Positions 1 through 5,451 of a stretch of DNA of 31,089 nucleotides are shown in pieces (position 1 is the first letter of the stretch; each line of letters opens with the position of its first letter). Position numbers and translations under genes: made by a program. Under the pieces are notes generated by a model. The model had not been told where the DNA came from. It did no database searches and worked only from the letters and a program-made list of their open reading frames with translations. Origin of the DNA: a virus; the IMG/VR virus record IMGVR_UViG_3300038417_000018, positions 1-31,089 of that record; one strand, 5' to 3'.

Positions 1-78
1 ATGACCCCAAAGGAACCAAGAAAAGTGGAAGCAAGGAACATGAACACGGATGAATTCCTGTTGATCAGCATGATCATC
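1..78 (+). repeat. terminal direct repeat, left copy, part A
   Basis: Bases 1-78 are identical to 30892-30969. This is terminal redundancy of a circularly assembled genome. The period between copies is 30,891 bp. The match stops at base 78, where the right copy jumps to the sequence at 658. Confidence 0.95.
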
Positions 79-168
79 GGGTGCTTGATGTTCTTCGTGA
101 TGGTGGCCGGGGTGATCGGGGCAATCGACCTGGTCCGGACCGTGATCATCAAAATCTTGGGAGGCTGA
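1..168 (+). CDS. small single-pass membrane protein
   Basis: A 55-residue reading frame starting at the first base of the window. A charged N-terminus (about 20 residues, rich in K, R and E) is followed by one hydrophobic segment (about residues 20-45, LLISMIIGCLMFFVMVAGVI), so it is probably an inner-membrane protein with one span. Its Shine-Dalgarno is not visible here, but on the circle the preceding bases are those at 30881-30891, where GGAGGAG sits just before the second copy of this ATG. That supports the start and places the gene directly behind the gene at 30633-30890 in the early operon. The family is not recognised. In the second copy at the window end, the frame is fused after codon 26 to the gene at 643. 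Confidence 0.6.
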   Translation: MTPKEPRKVEARNMNTDEFLLISMIIGCLMFFVMVAGVIGAIDLVRTVIIKILGG

Positions 169-171
169 GCG

Positions 172-390
172 ATGGGCAACGTGAGCGGGATCCGGTTCGA
201 GCCACTGTATTTTCGGCTCAGGCCACGCGGGAAGAAAATGTATTTTGCCGGGCTGCGTAGACTGAAGGTGACCCGGTATTCGCACACACGCGGGTTCAAG
301 ACAGCCTCGGCGGCGCTGGAGTATGCCAGGCGCTGGGCGAAGAAGGCAGACCGGCTAATCAATGTTTCCGTGGGCAAGGAGGCGGCATGA
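172..390 (+). CDS. small basic hypothetical protein
   Basis: A 72-residue, arginine- and lysine-rich protein with no recognised family. The start has GGAGG a few bases upstream (within the end of the preceding gene), and the stop overlaps the next ATG by four bases (ATGA), so it is translationally coupled inside the early operon. A short predicted strand (RFEPLYFRLRP) followed by a helical basic stretch (ALEYARRWAKKADRL) could suit nucleic-acid binding, but this is only inference. The whole gene lies inside the 579-bp segment that is missing from the terminal repeat copy at the window end, so it may be dispensable in part of the population. Confidence 0.55.
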   Translation: MGNVSGIRFEPLYFRLRPRGKKMYFAGLRRLKVTRYSHTRGFKTASAALEYARRWAKKADRLINVSVGKEAA

Positions 391-650
391 CATACACGTA
401 CCAATTGCTGGATGCCAATACACCCGGCAGTTTGAGTGAAGTGGTCAACGATGCGTTGGCCAAGGGCTGGGAGCTGTGGGGCAGTCCGTTCTGGGGGCAT
501 AGTTATTGTCAGGCGGTGGTGAAGTGGGAAGAGAAGATCCACGACACGATTGAAGAGATGACAAGTGGCGATGTAATTCAGTTCGAGAGAGGCCCAGGTG
601 GTTACGATCCCGAAACCAGCCATTTTCAATTCGGATGCCGATATGAGTGA
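387..650 (+). CDS. DUF1737-like protein
   Basis: 87 residues. The N-terminal half (about residues 1-48) has the pattern of the small DUF1737 domain: a strand YQLLDA, a helix SLSEVVNDALAKGWEL, then GSPFWG and a strand CQAVVKW. The family is common in phages and prophages and has no firm biochemical function. The C-terminal 40 residues are acidic then glycine-rich and not recognised. It overlaps the upstream stop by four bases and its stop overlaps the next ATG, consistent with coupled translation. It is also lost in the terminal-repeat deletion variant. Confidence 0.7.
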   Translation: MTYTYQLLDANTPGSLSEVVNDALAKGWELWGSPFWGHSYCQAVVKWEEKIHDTIEEMTSGDVIQFERGPGGYDPETSHFQFGCRYE

Positions 651-1065
651 CATCTTCCAGTCGACGGAAGTGTGGTGCATTGTGCTGCCGGGACTGGGGC
701 GCGTGTTCCTGCAGGAGCATAACCAGCAGCCCGGGCGGATAGTGATCTGCCGGAAATGCCAGGGAGCGATCGAGCCGGGTACGGGTTGCCGGTTCGTGCA
801 GGAACGGAACCTTGGGCGGATGCAACCCGTGACAAAGGGGAACGGGTATCTGTGCCGGACGTGCATCAAGCACGGGCTGCAGGAAACGGCCCGGTGGCAA
901 TTCAACGACACGGAAGCCAGTTTGTTCAAGGCAAACGGGTACACGCTCAAGCCGATCGAGGGACAGCGCCTGGCAGATCTGTGGATGCTGAACGGGACGG
1001 CGGGACTGATGGCCGGGATCCGGGAAGCGCTGGAAGTACCGCAAGTGATCATGAGGAAAGGATAA
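643..1065 (+). CDS. zinc-ribbon-like hypothetical protein
   Basis: 140 residues from ATG at 643, which overlaps the upstream stop (ATGAGTGA). An in-frame GTG at 598 would add 15 residues but lies deep in the previous gene, so I prefer 643. Cys36-x2-Cys39, Cys49 and Cys71-x2-Cys74 followed by His77 form a plausible metal-binding ribbon. The C-terminal half (LKPIEGQRLADLWMLNGTAG) looks helical. Function unknown; it may be a small DNA- or RNA-binding early protein. Codons from Gln6 onward recur in the terminal repeat at the window end, there fused in frame to the first 26 codons of the membrane protein at position 1. Confidence 0.6.
   Translation: MSDIFQSTEVWCIVLPGLGRVFLQEHNQQPGRIVICRKCQGAIEPGTGCRFVQERNLGRMQPVTKGNGYLCRTCIKHGLQETARWQFNDTEASLFKANGYTLKPIEGQRLADLWMLNGTAGLMAGIREALEVPQVIMRKG
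656..777 (+). repeat. terminal direct repeat, left copy, part B
   Basis: Bases 656-777 are identical to 30968-31089 (the match runs to the last base of the window). Together with part A this shows the contig end re-entering the start, but skipping 579 bp between them. Confidence 0.95.
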
Positions 1066-1069
1066 CTCG

Positions 1070-1435
1070 ATGGAATCGTCTTTGCAAACAATGCCCGCAT
1101 TTTGGCCGGTTTTTGGCCTGGTACTGGTAAGCCTGGTGCTGTTCGGGCTGGCTTACAACAAGCTGACGACGTACCTGGAACGCACCGGACGAGATCGTGG
1201 GTTCGTGAGCCTGCTGGTAGCGGCCGGGGCGGCTGTGACGATCCTGGCGACGGGGCTGCTGATCGGGCTGGTGAATGCGTTGATCGTGCTGGCGTGCTTT
1301 GCGGCCAGCGGGGCGCCGATGATGATCGGGTCGATCAAGCGCTACGTGGACGCCCGGGCGGCGGATGAAAAAGCCGCGCGGCAGATGGTCAAGGAGGCCC
1401 TGGATGAGTCACCCAGCCCAAGTAGGCAAGAATAA
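1070..1435 (+). CDS. small membrane protein
   Basis: 121 residues with hydrophobic segments at about residues 9-29 (FWPVFGLVLVSLVLFGLAY), 45-65 (VSLLVAAGAAVTILATGLL) and 66-88 (IGLVNALIVLACFAASGAPM), so two or three membrane spans, followed by a charged cytoplasmic tail rich in A, K and E. The start has AGGAAAGGATAA upstream and is five bases after the previous stop. It is not a recognised holin and lies among early genes far from the lysis cassette. It could be a superinfection-exclusion or membrane-attachment protein, which is speculation. Confidence 0.55.
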   Translation: MESSLQTMPAFWPVFGLVLVSLVLFGLAYNKLTTYLERTGRDRGFVSLLVAAGAAVTILATGLLIGLVNALIVLACFAASGAPMMIGSIKRYVDARAADEKAARQMVKEALDESPSPSRQE

Positions 1436-1628
1436 TTTCAACCAGGCGGTGGCGCGCGGGCGGCTGGCGAACATGTTTGCCCGCAAGAACCTATCACGGA
1501 TCGTGGAGGAGCAGCCCGGGCCGCAGGTGACAGCGCTGCTGATCGCCCGGGCCAGTTTGAATTTGGGCGAGATCGGGGATGTATTCGACGAGCTGGAGCA
1601 GATCGGACGGAAGGCAAGAGGAAAGTGA
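1404..1628 (+). CDS. small hypothetical protein
   Basis: 74 residues starting at ATG 1404, chosen because AAGGAGG at 1391-1397 is ideally spaced; an ATG at 1365 lacks such a site. It overlaps the end of the upstream gene by 32 bases in another frame. The protein is mostly helical (NNFNQAVARGRLANMFARKN; VTALLIARASLNLGEIGDVF) with no recognised domain. It is the last gene before a 124-bp hairpin-rich gap. Confidence 0.5.
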   Translation: MSHPAQVGKNNFNQAVARGRLANMFARKNLSRIVEEQPGPQVTALLIARASLNLGEIGDVFDELEQIGRKARGK

Positions 1629-1632
1629 ATGA

Positions 1633-1718
1633 ACCGGGGCGAGGTGCCCCGTTTCAGACAAAACCTTAGCAGGGTTTAGCGGTAGAGCGCCCGGGGTACA
1701 CCTCCCAGACCCCGGGCG
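1633..1718 (+). other. three consecutive hairpins in the 1629-1752 gap
   Basis: CGGGGC/GCCCCG (1635-1640 with 1646-1651), then AAACC/GGTTT around 1660-1677, then a perfect 10-bp stem, CGCCCGGGGT (1688-1697) with ACCCCGGGCG (1709-1718), around an 11-base loop. No T-run follows, so this is not a typical intrinsic terminator. AGCGGTAGAGC just before the last stem resembles a tRNA D-arm, but no full cloverleaf can be folded. The gap may be an RNA-processing or stability element between early genes. Confidence 0.5.
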
Positions 1719-1752
1719 CGACCGAAAAGAGAAACAAGAAAAGGAGAACAGA

Positions 1753-1995
1753 ATGACAGAAGCATCGAGAGTTCGTTGTAAGTTTCGCTGTAACCAAATT
1801 ACCAAACGACGTGAAAGTTATCCGCCGCCCGGAAGATTCCTTTTTGAAGCTCAATTTTCTGCGGTCAGCGAGGGCAGCGAAGAAAATAAGAAATTCTTCG
1901 CCTACACTCCCAGCGGGAACCTGAGCGTTGGCGCTTATCAGGAGGATCTTTTCGAAGTCGGAAAAGAATATTACCTGGACATCAGCCCGGCTTAA
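1753..1995 (+). CDS. small conserved phage protein of unknown function
   Basis: 80 residues with AAAAGGAGAACAGA directly before ATG. It resembles a family of small phage proteins I have seen repeatedly, with an N-terminal VRCKFRCNQITK strand, a middle FSAVSEGSEENKKFFAYTPSG segment and an ending in GKEYYLDISPA. The pattern suggests a compact all-beta (OB- or SH3-like) fold, and its known role is undefined. It is flanked by two hairpin-rich non-coding stretches, so it may be transcribed or processed as its own unit. Base composition is more AT-rich than its neighbours. Confidence 0.65.
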   Translation: MTEASRVRCKFRCNQITKRRESYPPPGRFLFEAQFSAVSEGSEENKKFFAYTPSGNLSVGAYQEDLFEVGKEYYLDISPA

Positions 1996-2323
1996 AACAA
2001 AAACCCAAATTGAGGAGACTGTCGCCGGATTACATCGGGTAGGAAACTGCGTAGTGATCCGGGGTGGCGCTGGGCGGCCGGCATGGGCCGGTGCAGGTTC
2101 GAGACCTGCCCACCAACATACCCATAATGATAGGCCGGTAGTACCTGGAAAGGGTGTAGCGGCTGCGGTTGACTTGGGTGACGCAGCCAGGCCGGACCAG
2201 CGGAAACCAAAGCGCCCAAGCGAGAACCCGGCCAGGCACGCTTGAAAGGTGAGTGTGCCCAAAATAGACAGGGAGCAGGCGGATCTGGTGAAGCCTGCTC
2301 CCGAAAAAGAACAAGGAAGAGAA
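1996..2323 (+). ncRNA. 328-bp structured non-coding stretch, candidate RNA or leader
   Basis: No convincing gene with a ribosome site lies here. It holds a tRNA T-arm-like hairpin (GCAGG 2093-2097, loop TTCGAGA, CCTGC 2105-2109) whose flanks GGTGG (2063-2067) and CCACC (2110-2114) pair like an acceptor stem, but only 25 bases lie between where a tRNA needs about 45. It also holds GGCTGCG/CGCAGCC (2161-2167, 2182-2188), GGCACGCTT/GAGTGTGCC (about 2235-2259), and a perfect 10-bp stem GGGAGCAGGC/GCCTGCTCCC (2271-2280, 2293-2302) ending 11 bases before the next Shine-Dalgarno. It could be a degenerate tRNA plus leader, or a phage RNA. Seen: the stems. Inferred: that they matter. Confidence 0.4.
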
Positions 2324-2605
2324 ATGAAAAAAATACCGATCGGTGCGCTGAAAGAATTTGCCAATAAATATGGCTGCGACCACGTGATCGTGTTCGCGAC
2401 CACCGGCAAGATCGAGCATGTCGCTACCTGGGGAAGAAGCATCAAGGATTGTGACCAGGCTGCCCAATTTGGCGACATGATGAAAGATGTCTTGGGATGG
2501 CCGAAAAGTCTACATGCGGTTCCCAACAGGGTGAAGCGCTTGCAGGAGCGGGTCAAAGAGCTTGAAGGCGTATTGGATGAAATTGAAGCGGAAAAGCGAG
2601 GATGA
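2324..2605 (+). CDS. hypothetical phage protein with C-terminal coiled coil
   Basis: 93 residues from ATG 2324, preceded by AAGGAAGAG; an upstream in-frame start at 2249 would read through the hairpin stem and has no ribosome site. The core (about residues 8-45: ALKEFANKYGCDHVIVFATT, then HVATWGRSIKDCDQAAQFG) recurs in my memory of phage early proteins with no assigned function. The C-terminal 25 residues (VKRLQERVKELEGVLDEIEA) form a clear heptad coiled coil, suggesting oligomerisation. It is followed five bases later by the next gene. Confidence 0.65.
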   Translation: MKKIPIGALKEFANKYGCDHVIVFATTGKIEHVATWGRSIKDCDQAAQFGDMMKDVLGWPKSLHAVPNRVKRLQERVKELEGVLDEIEAEKRG

Positions 2606-2609
2606 AATC

Positions 2610-2828
2610 ATGGAATTTCCAGTGGCGAAAGTGAAGGCGATCCGGGCGGATATCGGGGCAGGCAAGCTGCACCTGGCGTTCGAGATCAAGCTGGACGAGC
2701 GGACGCTGGAGCTGGCGCAGGCGCTGGCGGCGGGCGCGGATGCGAGCGGCGGACATGCCTCGCTGGAGGTGGAGCTGGCGCAGCCAGGGCTGCCGGGGCT
2801 GAGCGTGTTGAACCGGGAAACCGGGTAG
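2610..2828 (+). CDS. hypothetical phage protein, small beta-rich
   Basis: 72 residues from ATG 2610, with GAGGA about ten bases upstream; the longer frame from 2562 lacks a ribosome site and overlaps the previous gene. It begins with alternating polar and hydrophobic strands (VAKVKAIRADIGAGKLHLAF), then a helix (DERTLELAQALAAGA) and a closing strand SLEVELAQP. This strand-strand-helix-strand unit recurs in phage early operons without a known activity. It ends in TAG, showing that amber is a normal stop in this genome. Confidence 0.6.
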   Translation: MEFPVAKVKAIRADIGAGKLHLAFEIKLDERTLELAQALAAGADASGGHASLEVELAQPGLPGLSVLNRETG

Positions 2829-2842
2829 ATCCAGGAGGAAGC

Positions 2843-3331
2843 ATGAAAGCACTGACTTTGTATCAACCTTGGGCGACATTGGTGGCCATCGGGGCGAAGC
2901 GGATCGAGACCAGGTCATGGAGCACGAATTACCGCGGCCCGCTGGCAATACATGCCGGGAAAAATCGCCGTTACATCAATAAAAGTAGTGATCATTGTGT
3001 CTGGGATGTGGACCCGTTTTACATAGCCCTTGCGGATGGAGGGGCAATCAGTAAATTCAACGCCACGGAAGATGAATTTACTATCGGTTGCATAGTGGCA
3101 ACCTGTGAGCTGGTTGGGTGCTATCAGATCGACATAAATGATTTGCGCCCAAAAAGCATGGAGGGTTGGCTCGTAGCCGGAAAGACGTGGGGAAGAACGC
3201 CCCAAGAGTTGGCGTTTGGCGATTACACCATCGGTCGCTATATGTGGTTCCTGAACAAGGTGAAGAAACTGGAAGAACCTATCCCGGCGAAGGGCGCCAT
3301 GGGACTGTGGGAGTGGAACGATGAACGCTGA
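2843..3331 (+). CDS. ASCH-domain protein
   Basis: 162 residues, start preceded by CAGGAGGAAGC. The N-terminus (MKALTLYQPWATLVAIGAKR then IETRSWSTNYRGPLAIHAGK) is the signature of the ASCH fold (PUA-like beta barrel): a conserved QPWA, a basic residue after the helix, and RGPLAIHA. The middle FTIGCIVATCELVGC is the next barrel strand pair, and the end GAMGLWEW closes it. ASCH proteins bind RNA or modified nucleotides, and some hydrolyse N4-acetylcytidine, so a role in RNA metabolism or base modification is possible but not shown. It overlaps the next gene by 11 bases. Confidence 0.85.
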   Translation: MKALTLYQPWATLVAIGAKRIETRSWSTNYRGPLAIHAGKNRRYINKSSDHCVWDVDPFYIALADGGAISKFNATEDEFTIGCIVATCELVGCYQIDINDLRPKSMEGWLVAGKTWGRTPQELAFGDYTIGRYMWFLNKVKKLEEPIPAKGAMGLWEWNDER

Positions 3332-3650
3332 GCAGGCCTGGCAATCGGCGGTAGGGCAGCTGCAGATGGAGATGCCGAGAGCGGCGTTTATTGCGTACGT
3401 GCGGGAAACGAAGCTGGTCAGTTACGAGATGGGATGGTTCTGCATCGAGGCGGCGAGTGAGTTTGCCAGAGATTGGCTTACGGCACGCCTGACCAGCACG
3501 GTGACCAGGATGCTGACCGGGATGATGAACCGGGCAGTGCAGGTGGTGTTTGTGGTGAAGAAGGAGGCAGAAAAACAAGCAACAAAAAACAAGAATGATG
3601 ATCCGCAACCTGATTTATTCAAAAAGGAAGGAAGACATGAGCGAAATTAG
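3321..3650 (+). CDS. free-standing DnaA domain I-like protein
   Basis: 109 residues. Residues about 3-80 match the N-terminal domain of bacterial DnaA: AWQSAVGQLQMEMPRAAF, then the strand TKLVSYEMGWFCIEA, the helix SEFARDWLTARLTSTVTRML and the strand VQVVFVV. In DnaA this domain self-associates and recruits the DnaB helicase and initiator regulators. AAA+ domain III and DNA-binding domain IV are absent; only a charged 30-residue tail follows. A phage lacking its own helicase and primase could use such a protein to recruit host DnaB or to interfere with host DnaA. GGGAGTGGAACG precedes the ATG, and the gene overlaps the ASCH gene. Confidence 0.8.
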   Translation: MNAEQAWQSAVGQLQMEMPRAAFIAYVRETKLVSYEMGWFCIEAASEFARDWLTARLTSTVTRMLTGMMNRAVQVVFVVKKEAEKQATKNKNDDPQPDLFKKEGRHERN

Positions 3651-4257
3651 ATTGAGCGTTCAGCAAGATCAGGAAGACACATTGAGCGAGCTGGTTCTGT
3701 CAATGGAAAAATTATTGGGCTGCAAGGTGACGCTAAGTGCTCAGGCCACGATCTACGAGGCTGAATCAGACAATCCAAAAGCATTGGAGATCTTGCAGGA
3801 AATCTTCAGTGAGAATGACCTGGCGCAGGCCAGCAGGAAGACCACGGTAAAGATTTTGAAGGCCGTGAAGAAGCCGGTGGAAAAGGGCAAGAAGCCAGAA
3901 AAGAAAGAACGGAAGAAGTACGCCCACAAAGAAGTCTTATACACGGTCCTGGATGGACCCTATGCCGGCAAGGAGCTGATGGCAGCGGGTATGTTTAAGA
4001 TGCTGAAGACCGGCAAACTGGCTGAACACACGCACCTGAGCCATCCAGAAAAAGGAAACATGATCGTACTCCTAGATGCGCGCGGCTTTCTGTTTTTGGA
4101 ATCGACAGATCTGCCGGCGGACTGGCTGGAGAAAGCCGCCAGTTACTGGCCGAAAGAGGTCGAGCCGCCTACAGAGCCGGATATTCCTTCCAACGTGGAA
4201 AGCGGTCTGGAAGGTGGTGACGAGGGCGATGAGGAAAATGACGAGGAGGAAGAATGA
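3637..4257 (+). CDS. hypothetical protein, basic middle and acidic tail
   Basis: 206 residues from ATG 3637, behind AAGGAAGGAAGAC; the upstream in-frame ATG at 3595 is inside the previous gene without a ribosome site. Regions: a helical N-terminal domain (residues 1-75, DTLSELVLSMEKLLGCKVTL), a strongly basic linker (about 78-105, VKKPVEKGKKPEKKERKK), a compact domain (about 108-175, VLYTVLDGPYAGKELMAAGM ... NMIVLLDARGFLFLES) and a tail of almost pure D and E. The basic-then-acidic layout resembles nucleic-acid-binding proteins with an autoinhibitory tail. The family is not recognised. Confidence 0.65.
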   Translation: MSEIRLSVQQDQEDTLSELVLSMEKLLGCKVTLSAQATIYEAESDNPKALEILQEIFSENDLAQASRKTTVKILKAVKKPVEKGKKPEKKERKKYAHKEVLYTVLDGPYAGKELMAAGMFKMLKTGKLAEHTHLSHPEKGNMIVLLDARGFLFLESTDLPADWLEKAASYWPKEVEPPTEPDIPSNVESGLEGGDEGDEENDEEEE

Positions 4258-4502
4258 CACCAGCAAGCTGCCCATTATGCCAATATTACACCCCGGATCT
4301 GAACCCGCAGGCGACGCCAGGAAACGGGCTCTGCCGACGGAATACGCCGACACCGATATTCCTACCAAACGGCGCAGTGATCACCATCTGGCCGACTGTG
4401 CGGCCGACGGATTGGTGCGGCGAAGGCGAAGCCGGAATTTCACACGATACGAAAGCGATGGGCAATGCACTGCTGGATAAGGGCAATGGCCACCGTCACT
4501 GA
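4254..4502 (+). CDS. small cysteine-containing hypothetical protein
   Basis: 82 residues, start overlapping the previous stop (ATGA), with GAGGAGGAAGA directly upstream. It has a CPLC knuckle at residues 6-9 and two further cysteines (LCRRN, DWCGEG), a possible single zinc site, and a proline-rich middle. No recognised family. It overlaps the next (interrupted) gene by 17 bases. Confidence 0.5.
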   Translation: MTPASCPLCQYYTPDLNPQATPGNGLCRRNTPTPIFLPNGAVITIWPTVRPTDWCGEGEAGISHDTKAMGNALLDKGNGHRH

Positions 4503-4710
4503 TCCGCGCAGCCTGCTGGGCAAGTGGCTGAAGGACCATCCGCACAGCAACTAGGCGCACCGGGTGCTACGGTTTGACCGGGAGACGCTGGTGAGCTACT
4601 GCGGGCGCGTGTTTCCGATGTCGGAAGCAGTCGAGCCCGTGCAATCCGTGGCGTGCTGCCCGGATTGCACGGGAAAGTGGCGGCAGCAAAGAAAGAGATT
4701 CAAAAGGTAA
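4486..4710 (+). pseudogene. small gene interrupted by an in-frame amber codon
   Basis: A 75-codon frame from ATG 4486 to TAA 4708-4710, broken by TAG at 4552-4554 after 22 codons. The downstream part keeps protein-like character: HRVLRFDRETLVSYCGRVF, then VACCPDCTGKWRQQRKRF, with a C-x2-C knuckle like other small phage zinc proteins, and no other stop for 51 codons. No ribosome site precedes an alternative start (GTG 4564). It is either a recent nonsense mutation (for instance CAG to TAG) or a suppressed/read-through gene. Since TAG ends several other genes here, reassignment of amber is unlikely. Confidence 0.5.
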
Positions 4711-4713
4711 GGC

Positions 4714-4971
4714 ATGGAACATAGTCCGGAAGATGTGGAAGGGTTCATCAAGCTGGTCAGGAGCATGCGGAACGCGCAATGGAAGTTTCTGAACACGCGC
4801 TCGCAGAACGATATGATCATGGCCCGGGCTGCGGAGAAACAGGTGGACGGCTGGCTGAATCACTTCGCGCAATTGCAGGCTTTTGGGAAGATTGTGCCAG
4901 GCGAACAACAGCCGCTTTGGCCAGATAGCGGAAAAGGCCAAAAATCGACGCCAGAAAGCCATAATCCATGA
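4714..4971 (+). CDS. small helical hypothetical protein
   Basis: 85 residues with AAAAGGTAAGGC before the ATG, four bases after the interrupted gene. Residues 5-60 form two predicted amphipathic helices (VEGFIKLVRSMRNAQWKFLN and RAAEKQVDGWLNHFAQLQAF), and the tail is proline-rich. Not recognised. Its stop overlaps the next ATG (ATGA). Confidence 0.55.
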   Translation: MEHSPEDVEGFIKLVRSMRNAQWKFLNTRSQNDMIMARAAEKQVDGWLNHFAQLQAFGKIVPGEQQPLWPDSGKGQKSTPESHNP

Positions 4972-5249
4972 ATAAAACAATGCCCCTAAATAAAGCTGGC
5001 AGGCCTGTACAAACCGTGTACACCGAGACGTCCGTAGAACGAGACGTGCAGGCCAAAAAGAACGCAGGAATGAGTTTGCGGCAGATAGCGAAAATCTATG
5101 GATCACCGATCACGCATGCGGATATCGAGCGCATCCTGGCTGGTGTTTTTCCGGTCGGAATGGGGAAGAGGCGCGCGTTGCACATCCCGCCTGTTTGTTC
5201 GAAATGCGAGCAACCACTGCCAAAGCCGAAACGCGTTGTGCCTACCTGA
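4968..5249 (+). CDS. HTH-like hypothetical protein with Cys knuckle
   Basis: 93 residues, start coupled to the upstream stop. Residues about 25-60 (AKKNAGMSLRQIAKIYGSPI then THADIERILAGVFPVG) look like a resolvase- or transposase-type helix-turn-helix: a short helix, MSLRQIAKIYG turn and a second helix. A C-terminal CSKC at residues 77-80 adds half a metal site. It is therefore a probable small DNA-binding regulator of the early region. The reading frame continues openly for 41 codons after its TGA (see 5262-5375). Confidence 0.6.
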   Translation: MNKTMPLNKAGRPVQTVYTETSVERDVQAKKNAGMSLRQIAKIYGSPITHADIERILAGVFPVGMGKRRALHIPPVCSKCEQPLPKPKRVVPT

Positions 5250-5261
5250 CTGAACGAAGCG

Positions 5262-5375
5262 GTGGCAAATCTCCAATGGTTGGAGGCGGCCGCACAACCA
5301 AAACCGGACGAATATCGGGTGTATGCGCGCGGCGGAAAGCGCGTGCGGAATGCACAACCTTTCACACCGTTTTGA
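5262..5375 (+). CDS. very small ORF following the HTH-like gene
   Basis: A 37-residue frame from GTG 5262 to TGA 5375, in the same frame as the upstream gene and just behind its TGA (next codon CTG). The protein, with PKPDEYRVYARGGKRVRNAQ in the middle and ending PFTPF, looks like a real conserved small phage protein rather than random sequence. There is no strong Shine-Dalgarno, so it may start at GTG by reinitiation, or be made as a read-through extension of the previous protein. It could also be a fragment. Confidence is limited by its length. Confidence 0.35.
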   Translation: MANLQWLEAAAQPKPDEYRVYARGGKRVRNAQPFTPF

Positions 5376-5403
5376 GAGTAATTCTTAGATCCTTCAATTA
5401 AAA

Positions 5404-5443
5404 AGAGAGAGAGTGTGTGTGAGTGTGTGTGTGTGTGTGTGTG
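5404..5443 (+). repeat. dinucleotide microsatellite (AG)5 (TG)4 AG (TG)10
   Basis: A 40-base simple repeat directly abutting the Shine-Dalgarno GAGG (5443-5446) of the gene at 5452. The longest uninterrupted run is ten TG units. Such runs are rare in compact phage genomes and are prone to replication slippage. Length changes would alter the leader of the next gene but not its coding frame. Confidence 0.95.
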
Positions 5444-5451
5444 AGGATGCA

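Noticed and set aside
445-1044. A 199-codon minus-strand frame opposite the DUF1737-like and zinc-ribbon genes
   Set aside because: No ribosome site, Pro/Arg/His-rich composition typical of antisense frames in GC-rich genes. The plus-strand genes have coupled starts.
2093-2117. A complete tRNA gene around the T-arm-like hairpin
   Set aside because: The acceptor-like stem encloses only 25 bases before the T-arm, too few for D and anticodon arms. Kept only as a tRNA-like element.
1928-2245. A 105-codon plus-strand frame through the structured gap
   Set aside because: It starts inside the gene at 1753 without a ribosome site, has a compositionally odd sequence, and reads through the hairpins. 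Better explained as non-coding.
4552-4554. Reassignment of the TAG codon in this genome
   Set aside because: TAG terminates several well-supported genes (2828, 15403, 18317, 25367, 30355), so the interrupted frame needs another explanation.
5413-5451. Start of the 5452 gene inside the TG repeat
   Set aside because: It would encode a Cys-Val run and bypass the good GAGG just before the ATG at 5452.
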